From: Gammaproteobacteria bacterium
GTDB taxonomy: Bacteria; Pseudomonadota; Gammaproteobacteria; Arenicellales; JAJDZL01
Direction: 5' to 3'
Length of the DNA stretch: 64,000 bases
Assembly: GCA_022823625.1 (NCBI GenBank)
Contig: JAJEHQ010000025.1
Span: forward strand, 62,001 to 126,000
A program made the position numbers and the translations under genes. The notes under the pieces are model-generated. The model worked only from the letters and a program-made list of their open reading frames with translations, had not been told where the DNA came from and did no database searches. Shown piece by piece: positions 8,718-16,194 of this stretch. The stretch's first letter is position 1; each line of letters opens with the position of its first letter.

Positions 8718-9371
8718 ATGAATCTAACACTGGTTGAAGAGATACTTCTGCTCCTGCTGGACGACGAAAAAGGGACTTTGCCCCCTGTACCACAGTTGAC
8801 ACTACACTTTGTACTGGCAGGCGGAGTGTTGATGGAACTCGCGATCAACAATCGCATTGACAGTCACATTGAAACACTCGATATCATTGATTCAGCGCCA
8901 CTAAACGATCCAATTTTGGATCAGTATCTCGAAAAAATCTGTGCACATCCCGAGCATCAAGATGTAAAGTACTGGATTAACTCCATTGCTGATGACGGAG
9001 CCGAAATAGTTGATCAAGGCTTCAAACGTTTAGTCGAACGGGGGATTCTGGGGGAATCTGAAAAGCGGTTTCTCTGGGTCATGAAAACACGCTCCTATCC
9101 CATGATTGATGGTTCGGTCGAGCGGGAAGTCAAGCTCAGAATTATGAATATTCTGTACAGTGATGAAATTCCCGACCAGAGGGATGTGGTTATATTCTGC
9201 CTGATGGATGCCTGTGACATGTTCCGCACTCTACTGGGGCCAGTCGAACTCAATCGCATGCGACCCAGAATTTCTGACATTTCTAAACTTGACTTGATCG
9301 GTCAGGCAACAACCAAACTGATCCGTGAAATTCAGGTTGCCCTGGTCGCAACCCACGCACCACTCTTCTGA
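8718..9371 (+). CDS. GPP34 (GOLPH3-like) family protein
   Basis: About 217 aa, related to Golgi phosphoprotein 3, a phosphoinositide- and membrane-binding fold also found in some bacteria. The N-terminus has the family pattern LVEEILLLLLDDEKG then LHFVLAGGVLMELAINNRID. I chose ATG 8718, where that pattern starts; upstream in-frame codons to 8631 give family-unlike sequence. It is divergent from the dioxygenase operon with a 190-bp shared promoter region. Function in bacteria is not established; there is no adjacent glycosyltransferase or lipid gene. Assignment to GPP34 is by pattern memory and moderately sure. Confidence 0.7.
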   Translation: MNLTLVEEILLLLLDDEKGTLPPVPQLTLHFVLAGGVLMELAINNRIDSHIETLDIIDSAPLNDPILDQYLEKICAHPEHQDVKYWINSIADDGAEIVDQGFKRLVERGILGESEKRFLWVMKTRSYPMIDGSVEREVKLRIMNILYSDEIPDQRDVVIFCLMDACDMFRTLLGPVELNRMRPRISDISKLDLIGQATTKLIREIQVALVATHAPLF

Positions 9372-9602
9372 AGACCTCGGACCATTCCCGGTCCTCACAA
9401 ATTCGATTTACAACTTGACGCGTTCGGCTTAACGCTGATGGTGTAATTGATTAGTAGACCAAATTATTCCATACCGGAAGCTTTGCTGCATCAATCTGTG
9501 TACTTCATTCATAAAATCAACAGGTCAAAAAACAATTTCAATCTTGACAAGTCCTTTAGTTCTTCAAGAGAACGGTAAGTTGAAATGCGACTCTGTAACA
9601 CC

Positions 9603-9747
9603 GTGTGAGTCTCCACACCAGTGGCAGACTACAGTGGTGAACTACCACTAGCATAGTTGAAATTTTGGAGTGTTTACCTCCTGTTATAGCGGTGCAAAGC
9701 ATCAGCGATTGTTGCTCTGATTTGGCTGTAAATCAGAGATTTTTTAT
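9603..9747 (+). ncRNA. Candidate small RNA ending in a terminator
   Basis: Two hairpins precede a rho-independent terminator: GTGTG-agtctc-CACAC from 9603, then AGTGGT-gaact-ACCACT (about 9632-9648), then the 9-bp terminator stem at 9715. No gene ends close upstream on this strand (the GPP34 stop is about 345 bases before), so the terminator is unexplained unless a short transcript begins here or GPP34 has a long trailer. The 5' end given is the first hairpin, not a mapped start. No known RNA family recognised. Confidence 0.3.
9715..9747 (+). terminator. Rho-independent terminator
   Basis: Perfect 9-bp stem CTCTGATTT / AAATCAGAG with loop ggctgt, followed by ATTTTTTAT. Plus-strand orientation. 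Confidence 0.75.
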
Positions 9748-9944
9748 CCAGCGATGGGAGGTTCTAAGAGATAAACGAATTTTGGCTCGGGAGGCGATGT
9801 CGGCAAATGCAGCTTTAGCCTTGGATATGTCGAAACTATGTTGTGAATTCAAGCTTTTCGACTCTGATGTCAAATTTTTGTAAAAGAACTGTGTCGGACT
9901 GGTATTCACCCGAGAGTAGGTAATAGACCCGAAGTGACGAGCGC

Positions 9945-10595
9945 TCACTTCAACACTTCAGCCGACTCTATATCAGACTGCACACGCGGTGTTTCTCTGT
10001 GGGCGGTGGGCGGTGGCCACAAATCACCGAGATTGAATTGTATTGCGTCAAACGGCGGTAGCGATACCGTGACCTCCCCGTAAAGCCGATCAATCAGTAC
10101 CCACTCAGTACCGCGCAATACATAAGCCTCCAGCAACCGGGTATCAGGATCGACAAACCAGTGGAAACAAACACCGGCACGGGCATAGACTGCCCACTTG
10201 TCACCAAGATCAAGCTTGCGCGTGGAGGGAGACAGCACTTCACATACCCAATCTGGAGCCAGTGTACAGAATGCTCCAGTTGGAAACTCAGGCATCCGCT
10301 TACGCCGCCAACCTGCAATATCAGGCACCACGATATCTTCACCAAAGTGGAGCTCAGGTTCATTAAGAATCCACCAGCCACCTGGTCCCCCGCGGCCGAA
10401 CTGAAATGACGGGTTAATAATGCCCCCGAGAACCGAACTGGCAATCGCATGAGTCATTGCAGGTCTTGGAAAAGTGTAGAGTGTGCCATCAACGACTTCT
10501 GCGACCATGTGTGGAGGCGCATCCAGCACGTCTTGATAAGTTGCTCGACGTGAACTTGTCTCAACTTTAGACGTCTGCATTTTGTTCATAGCCAT
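9945..10595 (-). CDS. Uma2 family putative endonuclease (DUF820)
   Basis: 216-aa protein of the Uma2/DUF820 family, a restriction-endonuclease-like PD-(D/E)xK fold that is abundant in cyanobacteria and scattered elsewhere. Visible motifs are VVPDIAGWR (Asp92) and CEVLSPSTRKLDLGDKW (Glu119), followed by YARAGVCFHWFVDPD and LLEAYVL. Function is not established for the family. It stands alone in a gene-poor segment with unexplained terminators on both sides, consistent with an acquired gene, but no repeats or integrase were seen at its ends. Confidence 0.88.
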   Translation of the reverse strand: MAMNKMQTSKVETSSRRATYQDVLDAPPHMVAEVVDGTLYTFPRPAMTHAIASSVLGGIINPSFQFGRGGPGGWWILNEPELHFGEDIVVPDIAGWRRKRMPEFPTGAFCTLAPDWVCEVLSPSTRKLDLGDKWAVYARAGVCFHWFVDPDTRLLEAYVLRGTEWVLIDRLYGEVTVSLPPFDAIQFNLGDLWPPPTAHRETPRVQSDIESAEVLK

Positions 10596-10756
10596 CTCAC
10601 CCGAAAAATCTTTCCTGAATCAAATATAGCGCATTGCCAGGTAGTATATCGGTCAAAAAAATCTACTGAAATTAGCACATTCAACCTGACAAAATTATCT
10701 GCAGAATTCGGACTTACTAGACAAATTTCGCACAATACTAATAGATATTAATCCCG

Positions 10757-10806
10757 CCAGCGCTAGTACTGCTGGTCCGACGCCCCGTAAGGGGCGTTTC
10801 TTTTCT
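10757..10806 (+). ncRNA. Candidate very short RNA (two hairpins plus terminator)
   Basis: A CCAGC/GCTGG hairpin (10757-10775) is followed at once by ACGCCCC-gtaa-GGGGCGT (10780-10797) and a T-rich tail. Upstream, TAGACA (about 10718) and an AT-rich stretch (TAGATATTAAT) could serve as a promoter, which would give an RNA of only 50-60 nt. There is no plus-strand gene upstream for the terminator to serve. Speculative. Confidence 0.25.
10780..10806 (+). terminator. Strong rho-independent terminator
   Basis: 7-bp G+C-rich stem ACGCCCC/GGGGCGT with GTAA loop followed by TTCTTTTCTT. No plus-strand coding sequence precedes it, so its transcript is unidentified. Confidence 0.8.
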
Positions 10807-10942
10807 TGTGCCAGAGCATAACACCACTCTAGCACACGTGGTAGTTGGATGACTTGGAGGGGAGTGCCCTACCGACCTGACAAGGGTGTCCACTGCAGAG
10901 CGAAATTCCTAGAAATTGGACTAACTTCAAAATAGGAAATTA

Positions 10943-11041
10943 GTGCTCAACAAAACCAGAGCAGTAGAACTCATAGAAGCCCTACTCAAAGAAATTCTAG
11001 TGTCTACAGCTCAGGTAGACACCGTTCTTGAAGACCTATGA
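10943..11041 (+). CDS. Possible 32-residue small ORF
   Basis: GTG-started frame of 33 codons ending TGA. The product is hydrophilic and amphipathic (VELIEALLKEIL, then TAQVDTVLEDL), more protein-like than chance sequence, with a weak purine-rich stretch (AGGAAA) before the GTG. It could be a small protein or the remnant of a decayed gene. No family recognised. Confidence 0.2.
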   Translation: MLNKTRAVELIEALLKEILVSTAQVDTVLEDL

Positions 11042-11130
11042 AAAATTTTAACGTAGATGACAGCCTTGCTTGATGTAAAACAATCCAATACATCCATCAA
11101 CTGAGCATTAGCAGGTTGAGAACTTCACCC

Positions 11131-12759
11131 TTATGGCCCATAGATGGCTTGAGGCAACCAAGTGGCTAATTCAGGAATGAACCACAGCACCACCAGCATG
11201 AGCAACTGAATGCACACAAAGGGTATGACGCCTTTGTAAATTTCAATCGTGTGAATTGATTTCGGCGCGACACCGCGCAGATAAAACAGTGAAAATCCGA
11301 AAGGTGGTGTCAGAAATGAAGTCTGCAAATTAACCGCCATCATGATTCCGAGCCAGACTGGACTCATCGGAACACCAGGTGCAATTTCCAGTTGAAGCAG
11401 CACTGGACCGACAATTGGAACGACTATAAAGATGATTTCCAGAAAGTCAAGAATAAATCCAAGCAGAAACATGACCAACATGATCAACAGTAATGCAGTT
11501 AATGTGCCGCCCGGTAAATTGTGTAACACGTTTTCAACAACGGCATCGCCATGAAGTCCGCGAAACACCAGAGAAAACATCGATGCACCAATCAATATGA
11601 CGAAAACCATGGTCGAAACCAGGAGTGTTTGACGCATAATCTGCGGTAGAATCGATTCGCCGCTAGAATCTTGAGCCGAATACACCCGAAGAATTGCTGT
11701 TGCAATGCCATACACCAACCCGATTGCACTTACCAAAGCCACAAAAATTGCTGCCCACTCAATTGTTGAGATTTCATCGCGCTGCATACGAAGGTCAAAC
11801 AAAGACGTAATTGCCAGCATCACGACAAGGCATACGAGTCCGATCACAATGGGCCGTCCGCGATCGGGACTGACGCGATAACCAGCCATCATCAAAGCCC
11901 CTGTCCCTCCCATCGCTGCCGATTCAGTCGGTGACGCTAGCCCAGCAAGTATTGACCCAAGCACAGCAACAATCAGAGCAAGCGGTGCAAACAACGTGGA
12001 AATCATGGTCCAAACAAAAGATCGCCCATCCTCCCGCAGATCCTCTTCATTCTTCGGAATAGCAGGACTTGCGTCGGGCCGAATGATCGCAATCACGACC
12101 TGATAGAGGATATACATGCCTACCAACACCAATCCGGGAATCAGCGCGCCAGCAAAAAGATCGTTCACCGATACCGCATCAGGTGAAAAATTACCCATCG
12201 CAAACTGTGCCTGCTGGAAGGCGGTGGATAGTTGATCACCCAGCAAGATCAGCACAATCGACGGAGGAATGACCTGACCCAGAGTCCCGGATGCACAGAT
12301 CGATCCACAGGCCAAAGCCGGGTTGTAACCGCGGCGTAACATGGTTGGAAGCGATAACAGACCCATGGTAACGACCGTGGCACCGACAATGCCTGTTGAT
12401 GCTGCCAGCAGCGCACCCACGATACAGACCGAATAACCCAATCCTCCCCGAATCCGACCAAACAGTTTACCCATGTTGTCGAGCAGCTCCTCGGCGATCT
12501 TGGAACGCTCCAGTGTCACACCCATAAAGACAAACAGCGGGACTGCAACCAAGACTTCGTTTCGCATAATTGAAAATATCCGCTGCGGCAGGGCTGACAG
12601 GAATGCCACTTCAAACAGGCCAAACGCACTCGCAACAATAGCGAACACCAGAGAACTTCCAGCTAGTGTGAAGGCGACTGGAAATCCAAACATCAGCAGG
12701 ACAATAACTGACACAAAAAGTGCAGCGCAGAGAAATTCGGGAGTGGCTACGAATTCCAT
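11131..12759 (-). CDS. TRAP transporter large permease (DctM family)
   Basis: 12-TM-type large membrane subunit of a tripartite ATP-independent periplasmic transporter for organic acids or similar solutes. 542 aa, about 100 longer than the common DctM: the extra residues (roughly 290-400) add membrane segments in the middle, a feature of one DctM subfamily. Typical motifs are LLDNMGKLFGRIRGGLGYSVCIVGALLAASTGIVGATVVTMG (about 90-132) and LASPTESAAMGGTGALMM. The small permease lies immediately upstream (4 bp gap). The periplasmic binding protein is not in this cluster; the DctP at 62608 sits with another DctM. Confidence 0.93.
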   Translation of the reverse strand: MEFVATPEFLCAALFVSVIVLLMFGFPVAFTLAGSSLVFAIVASAFGLFEVAFLSALPQRIFSIMRNEVLVAVPLFVFMGVTLERSKIAEELLDNMGKLFGRIRGGLGYSVCIVGALLAASTGIVGATVVTMGLLSLPTMLRRGYNPALACGSICASGTLGQVIPPSIVLILLGDQLSTAFQQAQFAMGNFSPDAVSVNDLFAGALIPGLVLVGMYILYQVVIAIIRPDASPAIPKNEEDLREDGRSFVWTMISTLFAPLALIVAVLGSILAGLASPTESAAMGGTGALMMAGYRVSPDRGRPIVIGLVCLVVMLAITSLFDLRMQRDEISTIEWAAIFVALVSAIGLVYGIATAILRVYSAQDSSGESILPQIMRQTLLVSTMVFVILIGASMFSLVFRGLHGDAVVENVLHNLPGGTLTALLLIMLVMFLLGFILDFLEIIFIVVPIVGPVLLQLEIAPGVPMSPVWLGIMMAVNLQTSFLTPPFGFSLFYLRGVAPKSIHTIEIYKGVIPFVCIQLLMLVVLWFIPELATWLPQAIYGP

Positions 12760-12763
12760 GCCA

Positions 12764-13498
12764 CTATGTCTCGGCCGTTGTGCCTGACTGGCTGCGTTCA
12801 GTTAAGGTTAACAGACTTCGAATGGCCAGTGCGAGACCTTCCATTACAACCAGAATCGAAAATACCAGAATAACTGTCTTGAACAAATAAATATATGGTA
12901 GACCCGTGGTTTCAATTGACCCCTCCCGAACTGCCCAGGAATTGAGCACCAGCGACCATGCAAATTCGAAATTAACGATACAGAACGGAAGCAGAAATAC
13001 CAAAGAGCCGATCAGATTAATCCATGCCTTTGTCCTCTCAGATGCCTCGCGGTAAAACACATCCAGTCTGACATGACCTTCTTTCACCAGGGTATAGCCA
13101 GCACCAAGCATGAACAGCAACCCATGCATATACCAGATAGACTCCTGCATCTGAATCGAGCCGTACGAAAATACGTAGCGCATGATAACCACGACGAATT
13201 GCATGAGTATCATATAGAGTATCAGCCATGCCACAACTCGACCGATCACTGAGTTAAATACAGTGAGCCAATTTGCGATGAGATTCAGTGATCTTCGCCA
13301 ACCGGAACGGCCAGACAATTCATTCAATTGAGTCCGAGTTGACTTCAGAATCTGCCGCGGTTCAGAAACAAACAGCAGTACGGTGGGTAAAACAAAAAAA
13401 GCGAGGACTGTAAGAACTACCAGACCAAATATAGTAAGACTGAACAGAAAAGGTAGTCGCTCAAGGGAATGCCACAGCCCGATAAAGTCAATGTTCAT
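12764..13498 (-). CDS. TRAP transporter small permease (DctQ family)
   Basis: Four-TM small membrane subunit of the TRAP importer, 244 aa. An N-terminal hydrophobic segment (about residues 16-45) is extra; the DctQ core starts near residue 80 with WLILYMILMQFVVVIMRYVF, then IQMQESIWYMHGLLFMLGAGYTL and the hallmark VKEGHVRLDVFY. Located 4 bp upstream of the large permease, same strand. With no binding protein here, the substrate is unknown. The 288 bp upstream hold no gene and presumably the promoter. Confidence 0.92.
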   Translation of the reverse strand: MNIDFIGLWHSLERLPFLFSLTIFGLVVLTVLAFFVLPTVLLFVSEPRQILKSTRTQLNELSGRSGWRRSLNLIANWLTVFNSVIGRVVAWLILYMILMQFVVVIMRYVFSYGSIQMQESIWYMHGLLFMLGAGYTLVKEGHVRLDVFYREASERTKAWINLIGSLVFLLPFCIVNFEFAWSLVLNSWAVREGSIETTGLPYIYLFKTVILVFSILVVMEGLALAIRSLLTLTERSQSGTTAET

Positions 13499-13786
13499 AA
13501 GCTGATAGCTGCAATGTTTCCGAGAGGCTGGACGTAATTGGGTGCGAGGTCTGGGGCAGTACTGATTACGAGGCGAAAAGACAGTTCAATTAGTGGGGCT
13601 TAGCTCCGGCTAATAAGCAACTGAGCTACCGCTAGGGATGTGGCTGTCGATACACTTTAACGAACAGCGTCATACTGTAGTTGGTTAACCAGACTCTCAG
13701 TGTAATTTAACGACTGGGAAATCCGCTTTTTGACAAACTTTTCCACAAAAGCGAAAAAGTTGACAATTGTCTAATGACCCAATAAC

Positions 13787-14746
13787 TCAGGCTGTCTCGA
13801 TCATCGCTTTTAGAACTTCGCACCAGCCAAGTGCAATATTTCTACGGTTGTAGCCGCCACCGCCCGTAGCGATAAATCTGCCATTACAAAACTCTTCAGC
13901 CATATTGCAAAGTTGGGTGGCAGCATGTCCGTGTGCCTGAGGTGAAAATCGCATGTGGGTGATTGGATCACCATCTATGCTGTCAGCACCGGCCTGAAGA
14001 ATAATGAACTCCGGCTTAAACGACCGAATAAACTCTTCCAATCTTGGCCAAATCGCAAAGAAAACGGCATCACCACTCTCAGGCATCACCGGAAAATTCA
14101 TTTTTGTGCCCCTTGCATCACCCCTTCCGGTTTCTTGAACAAATCCGGTGCCCGGATAAAGAAATCTGCCATCTTCATGAATGTCAGCAATGATTACATC
14201 AGGGTCTGATTCAAAGGCATAAAACACACCGTCTCCGTGATGTGCATCAATGTCAACGTAGGCTACCCGTTTAACGCCATACCGTTCTCTTACGGTCTCG
14301 ATCAGTACACCGAGATCACTGACCGCACAAAACCCGGCAGCGCGCTGGCGACCAGCATGATGAAGCCCAGCAATCGGAATGAAAATCCGGCTCAGTTCAC
14401 CACGATATATTCGGTCGAGCGCATCAAGATCAGAACCGACTACAAATGACGACGCTTCATAAACACCCGGTACCGCTGGAGTGTCTCCGCCATCCAGATA
14501 ACCAGATCCGTCGCGCGATTTCTCCTTTAAGAACTGAATGTAGTCTTCATCATGGAAGCGGGAAAGATCGTTGTCCAGACAGGATACGGGGTCCAGCACC
14601 TGTACCTCTTTTGCCAAATCGGTCTTGATCGCTTCATTCCAGAATGCATCAAGTCGATCTGTTCCGAATGGGTGTCCGTCACCAAATCCATACTGACGCA
14701 ACCCATCTCCAATATAGACGCCAACGCCGGAACTCACACCACTCAT
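13787..14746 (-). CDS. Histone deacetylase family (AcuC/HDAC-like) amidohydrolase
   Basis: 319-aa zinc amidohydrolase of the arginase/deacetylase fold. All key residues are present: the His129-His130 dyad in GLHHAGRQRAAGFC, zinc ligands Asp167 and His169 in YVDIDAHHGDGV and Asp255 in QAGADSIDGDP, and catalytic Tyr299 in TGGGGYN. Bacterial members deacetylate acetoin-pathway proteins, acetyl-lysine or acetylpolyamines; the substrate here is unclear. It starts 4 bp after the DUF2782 gene stop, so it is probably the last gene of the ABC ATPase - DUF2782 - HDAC operon. Confidence 0.9.
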   Translation of the reverse strand: MSGVSSGVGVYIGDGLRQYGFGDGHPFGTDRLDAFWNEAIKTDLAKEVQVLDPVSCLDNDLSRFHDEDYIQFLKEKSRDGSGYLDGGDTPAVPGVYEASSFVVGSDLDALDRIYRGELSRIFIPIAGLHHAGRQRAAGFCAVSDLGVLIETVRERYGVKRVAYVDIDAHHGDGVFYAFESDPDVIIADIHEDGRFLYPGTGFVQETGRGDARGTKMNFPVMPESGDAVFFAIWPRLEEFIRSFKPEFIILQAGADSIDGDPITHMRFSPQAHGHAATQLCNMAEEFCNGRFIATGGGGYNRRNIALGWCEVLKAMIETA

Positions 14747-14750
14747 CGGA

Positions 14751-15188
14751 TTACCATGTGGAAACGAGAACGCCGGAGCGCGAGTTGCTTTCAGTGGATG
14801 TGGAAAGACGGTTGTGATCTACGATGTAAATTGCACCAGAGGCATCAATGACTTCTACATGCTGCAATTGCTTGCCCACGTGATACTCCCGGACTGTTTT
14901 GGCGCCGAGTCTATATTCTTTGATTCCAGGTTTTGGAAGTTGCTCCGATTGAACTTCCAAATCAATCACAATCGCACGTCGAACTGCTTCCCCCAATTCC
15001 GAAATAGGGACCCCCGATTGTAATACGACGGGTTTTGGCAACTCAACTTCTTCTACCAAAGTCTGAGCACTGATATTGGGACAGGCAAGAATCAACAGTA
15101 CAGCGCCAATAGTCGCAATACAGCTTCTGCCTAGCGAACACGACACAAATTCAGTTTTTATTACGCGTGAGTTGTCGAAATACATCAT
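14751..15188 (-). CDS. DUF2782 family exported protein
   Basis: About 145-aa protein with a hydrophobic export signal (IATIGAVLLILACPNISAQ, roughly residues 25-43) and a compact C-terminal domain (IKEYRLGAKTVREYHVGKQLQHVEVIDASGAIYIVDHN) matching the DUF2782 family, often found near polA in gammaproteobacteria, as here. The start is uncertain: the frame is open to 15233, and I chose the ATG pair near 15188. Either way it overlaps the 3' end of the ABC ATPase gene by about 40-80 bases. Function unknown; periplasmic location inferred. Confidence 0.75.
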   Translation of the reverse strand: MMYFDNSRVIKTEFVSCSLGRSCIATIGAVLLILACPNISAQTLVEEVELPKPVVLQSGVPISELGEAVRRAIVIDLEVQSEQLPKPGIKEYRLGAKTVREYHVGKQLQHVEVIDASGAIYIVDHNRLSTSTESNSRSGVLVSTW

Positions 15189-16080
15189 CCAATCGTCCTC
15201 CCTGCTCCGAAATGGTCTTGACTTTCCAACCATTTGAAGTCATCTTCTGCCATACGGAATGGACGATGCTTTGACCGTCCATCGGGATGAGTTCAAAGGA
15301 ATTTTCCTTTTCCTTATATTGTACGCATCTGATACCTTCAATTTGGCGCAGTTGCGATTTGGCGGTTTCAGGGTCAATATCAAACAGACTGAGATGTACC
15401 GTATTGTGTTTGCTGGAACGTGTCGCAAGTGTGCTCGGTTCACTGTCTACCACGATTTCACCGCGATTAATGATGATGACACGGGAACAAACAGCTTCCA
15501 CCTCATCCAATATGTGAGTTGACAGAATGATAGCCTTGCTTCGCGCGATGTTTTCAATCAGACTGCGCACCTGGTCCTTTTGATTGGGATCCAGTCCGTC
15601 TGTCGGCTCATCAAGCACCAAAGCCGGTGGATCGTGAAGCAGCGCCTGAGCAATTCCGACACGCCGCTTGTAACCCTTTGACAGACTGGCAATTGATTCA
15701 GTCAGCACATCGCCTAACTGCACAACCTCAACCACTGCGGCGATACGAGCAGCAAGGTCTGATGGCCGAATAGATCTTATTCTGCCAACAAATGCGAGAA
15801 AACTGTGAACTGGCATATCACCATAAAGCGGCATGCCCTCTGGCAAATAACCCAAGCAGGATTTTGCTTTGATCGGTTCATGCTCGATGTCGATACCATT
15901 AATCTTCACTATGCCATGATCCGGGGTGAGAAAGCCGGATATCATTTTCATTGTGGTTGACTTGCCGGCACCATTTGGGCCCAAAAAACCCAACACTTCG
16001 CCCTTATTGACAGCAAATGAGAGATTGTTGACAGCGACGGTGTCACCGAAGCGCTTGGTCAGTCCTGAAACTTCGATCAT
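15151..16080 (-). CDS. ABC transporter ATP-binding protein, GldA-like
   Basis: 309-aa cytoplasmic ABC ATPase. Walker A GPNGAGKST (about 35-43), signature LSKGYKRRVGIAQAL, Walker B LVLDEPTDGLD and the H-loop LSTHILDEVEA are all intact; a C-terminal domain of about 85 residues follows. The family (GldA/NatA/CcmA-like) normally works with an ABC-2 permease encoded next to it. None is present: downstream come DUF2782 and an HDAC-like gene, upstream the divergent polA 115 bp away. The partner must be elsewhere or missing. Confidence 0.9.
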   Translation of the reverse strand: MIEVSGLTKRFGDTVAVNNLSFAVNKGEVLGFLGPNGAGKSTTMKMISGFLTPDHGIVKINGIDIEHEPIKAKSCLGYLPEGMPLYGDMPVHSFLAFVGRIRSIRPSDLAARIAAVVEVVQLGDVLTESIASLSKGYKRRVGIAQALLHDPPALVLDEPTDGLDPNQKDQVRSLIENIARSKAIILSTHILDEVEAVCSRVIIINRGEIVVDSEPSTLATRSSKHNTVHLSLFDIDPETAKSQLRQIEGIRCVQYKEKENSFELIPMDGQSIVHSVWQKMTSNGWKVKTISEQGGRLDDVFRQLTRNKN

Positions 16081-16194
16081 TGGTGTTTAATTCTGCAGCC
16101 GCAATTACCAGTGAATGTGAATGAGTTCAATTTTATCGTCTCTCTGAATATAGAATTTGACATTGCCTAACTTGAAACTGTTGAACTGTTCCAT

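Larger units (their letters stand above)
9372..9944. other. 573-bp gene-poor spacer with hairpins
   Basis: Between the GPP34 gene and the Uma2 gene. A GGACC-attccc-GGTCC hairpin follows the GPP34 stop without a T run. The centre holds two hairpins and a strong terminator, listed separately as a candidate small RNA. I see no convincing protein: the 72-codon reading frame at 9665-9883 runs through the terminator. Confidence 0.6.
10596..11130. other. 535-bp gene-poor spacer
   Basis: Between the Uma2 gene and the TRAP permease. It contains a hairpin plus terminator (10757-10806), a stretch at 10820-10880 sharing the 12-mer ACACCACTCTAG with the complement of the 29296 repeat, a possible 32-codon frame (10943-11041) and a perfect 8-bp hairpin GTGTCTAC/GTAGACAC at 11000-11022. 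Confidence 0.6.

Noticed and set aside
9665-9883. 72-codon plus-strand reading frame
   Set aside because: It runs straight through a perfect rho-independent terminator (9715-9747), lacks a ribosome-binding site and resembles no family.
13591-13640. tRNA-like stretch on the minus strand (GCGGTAGCTCAGTTGC then GGAGC)
   Set aside because: The D-arm loop would be about 16 bases and there is no anticodon arm, T-arm (no GTTCGA-like motif) or acceptor pairing.
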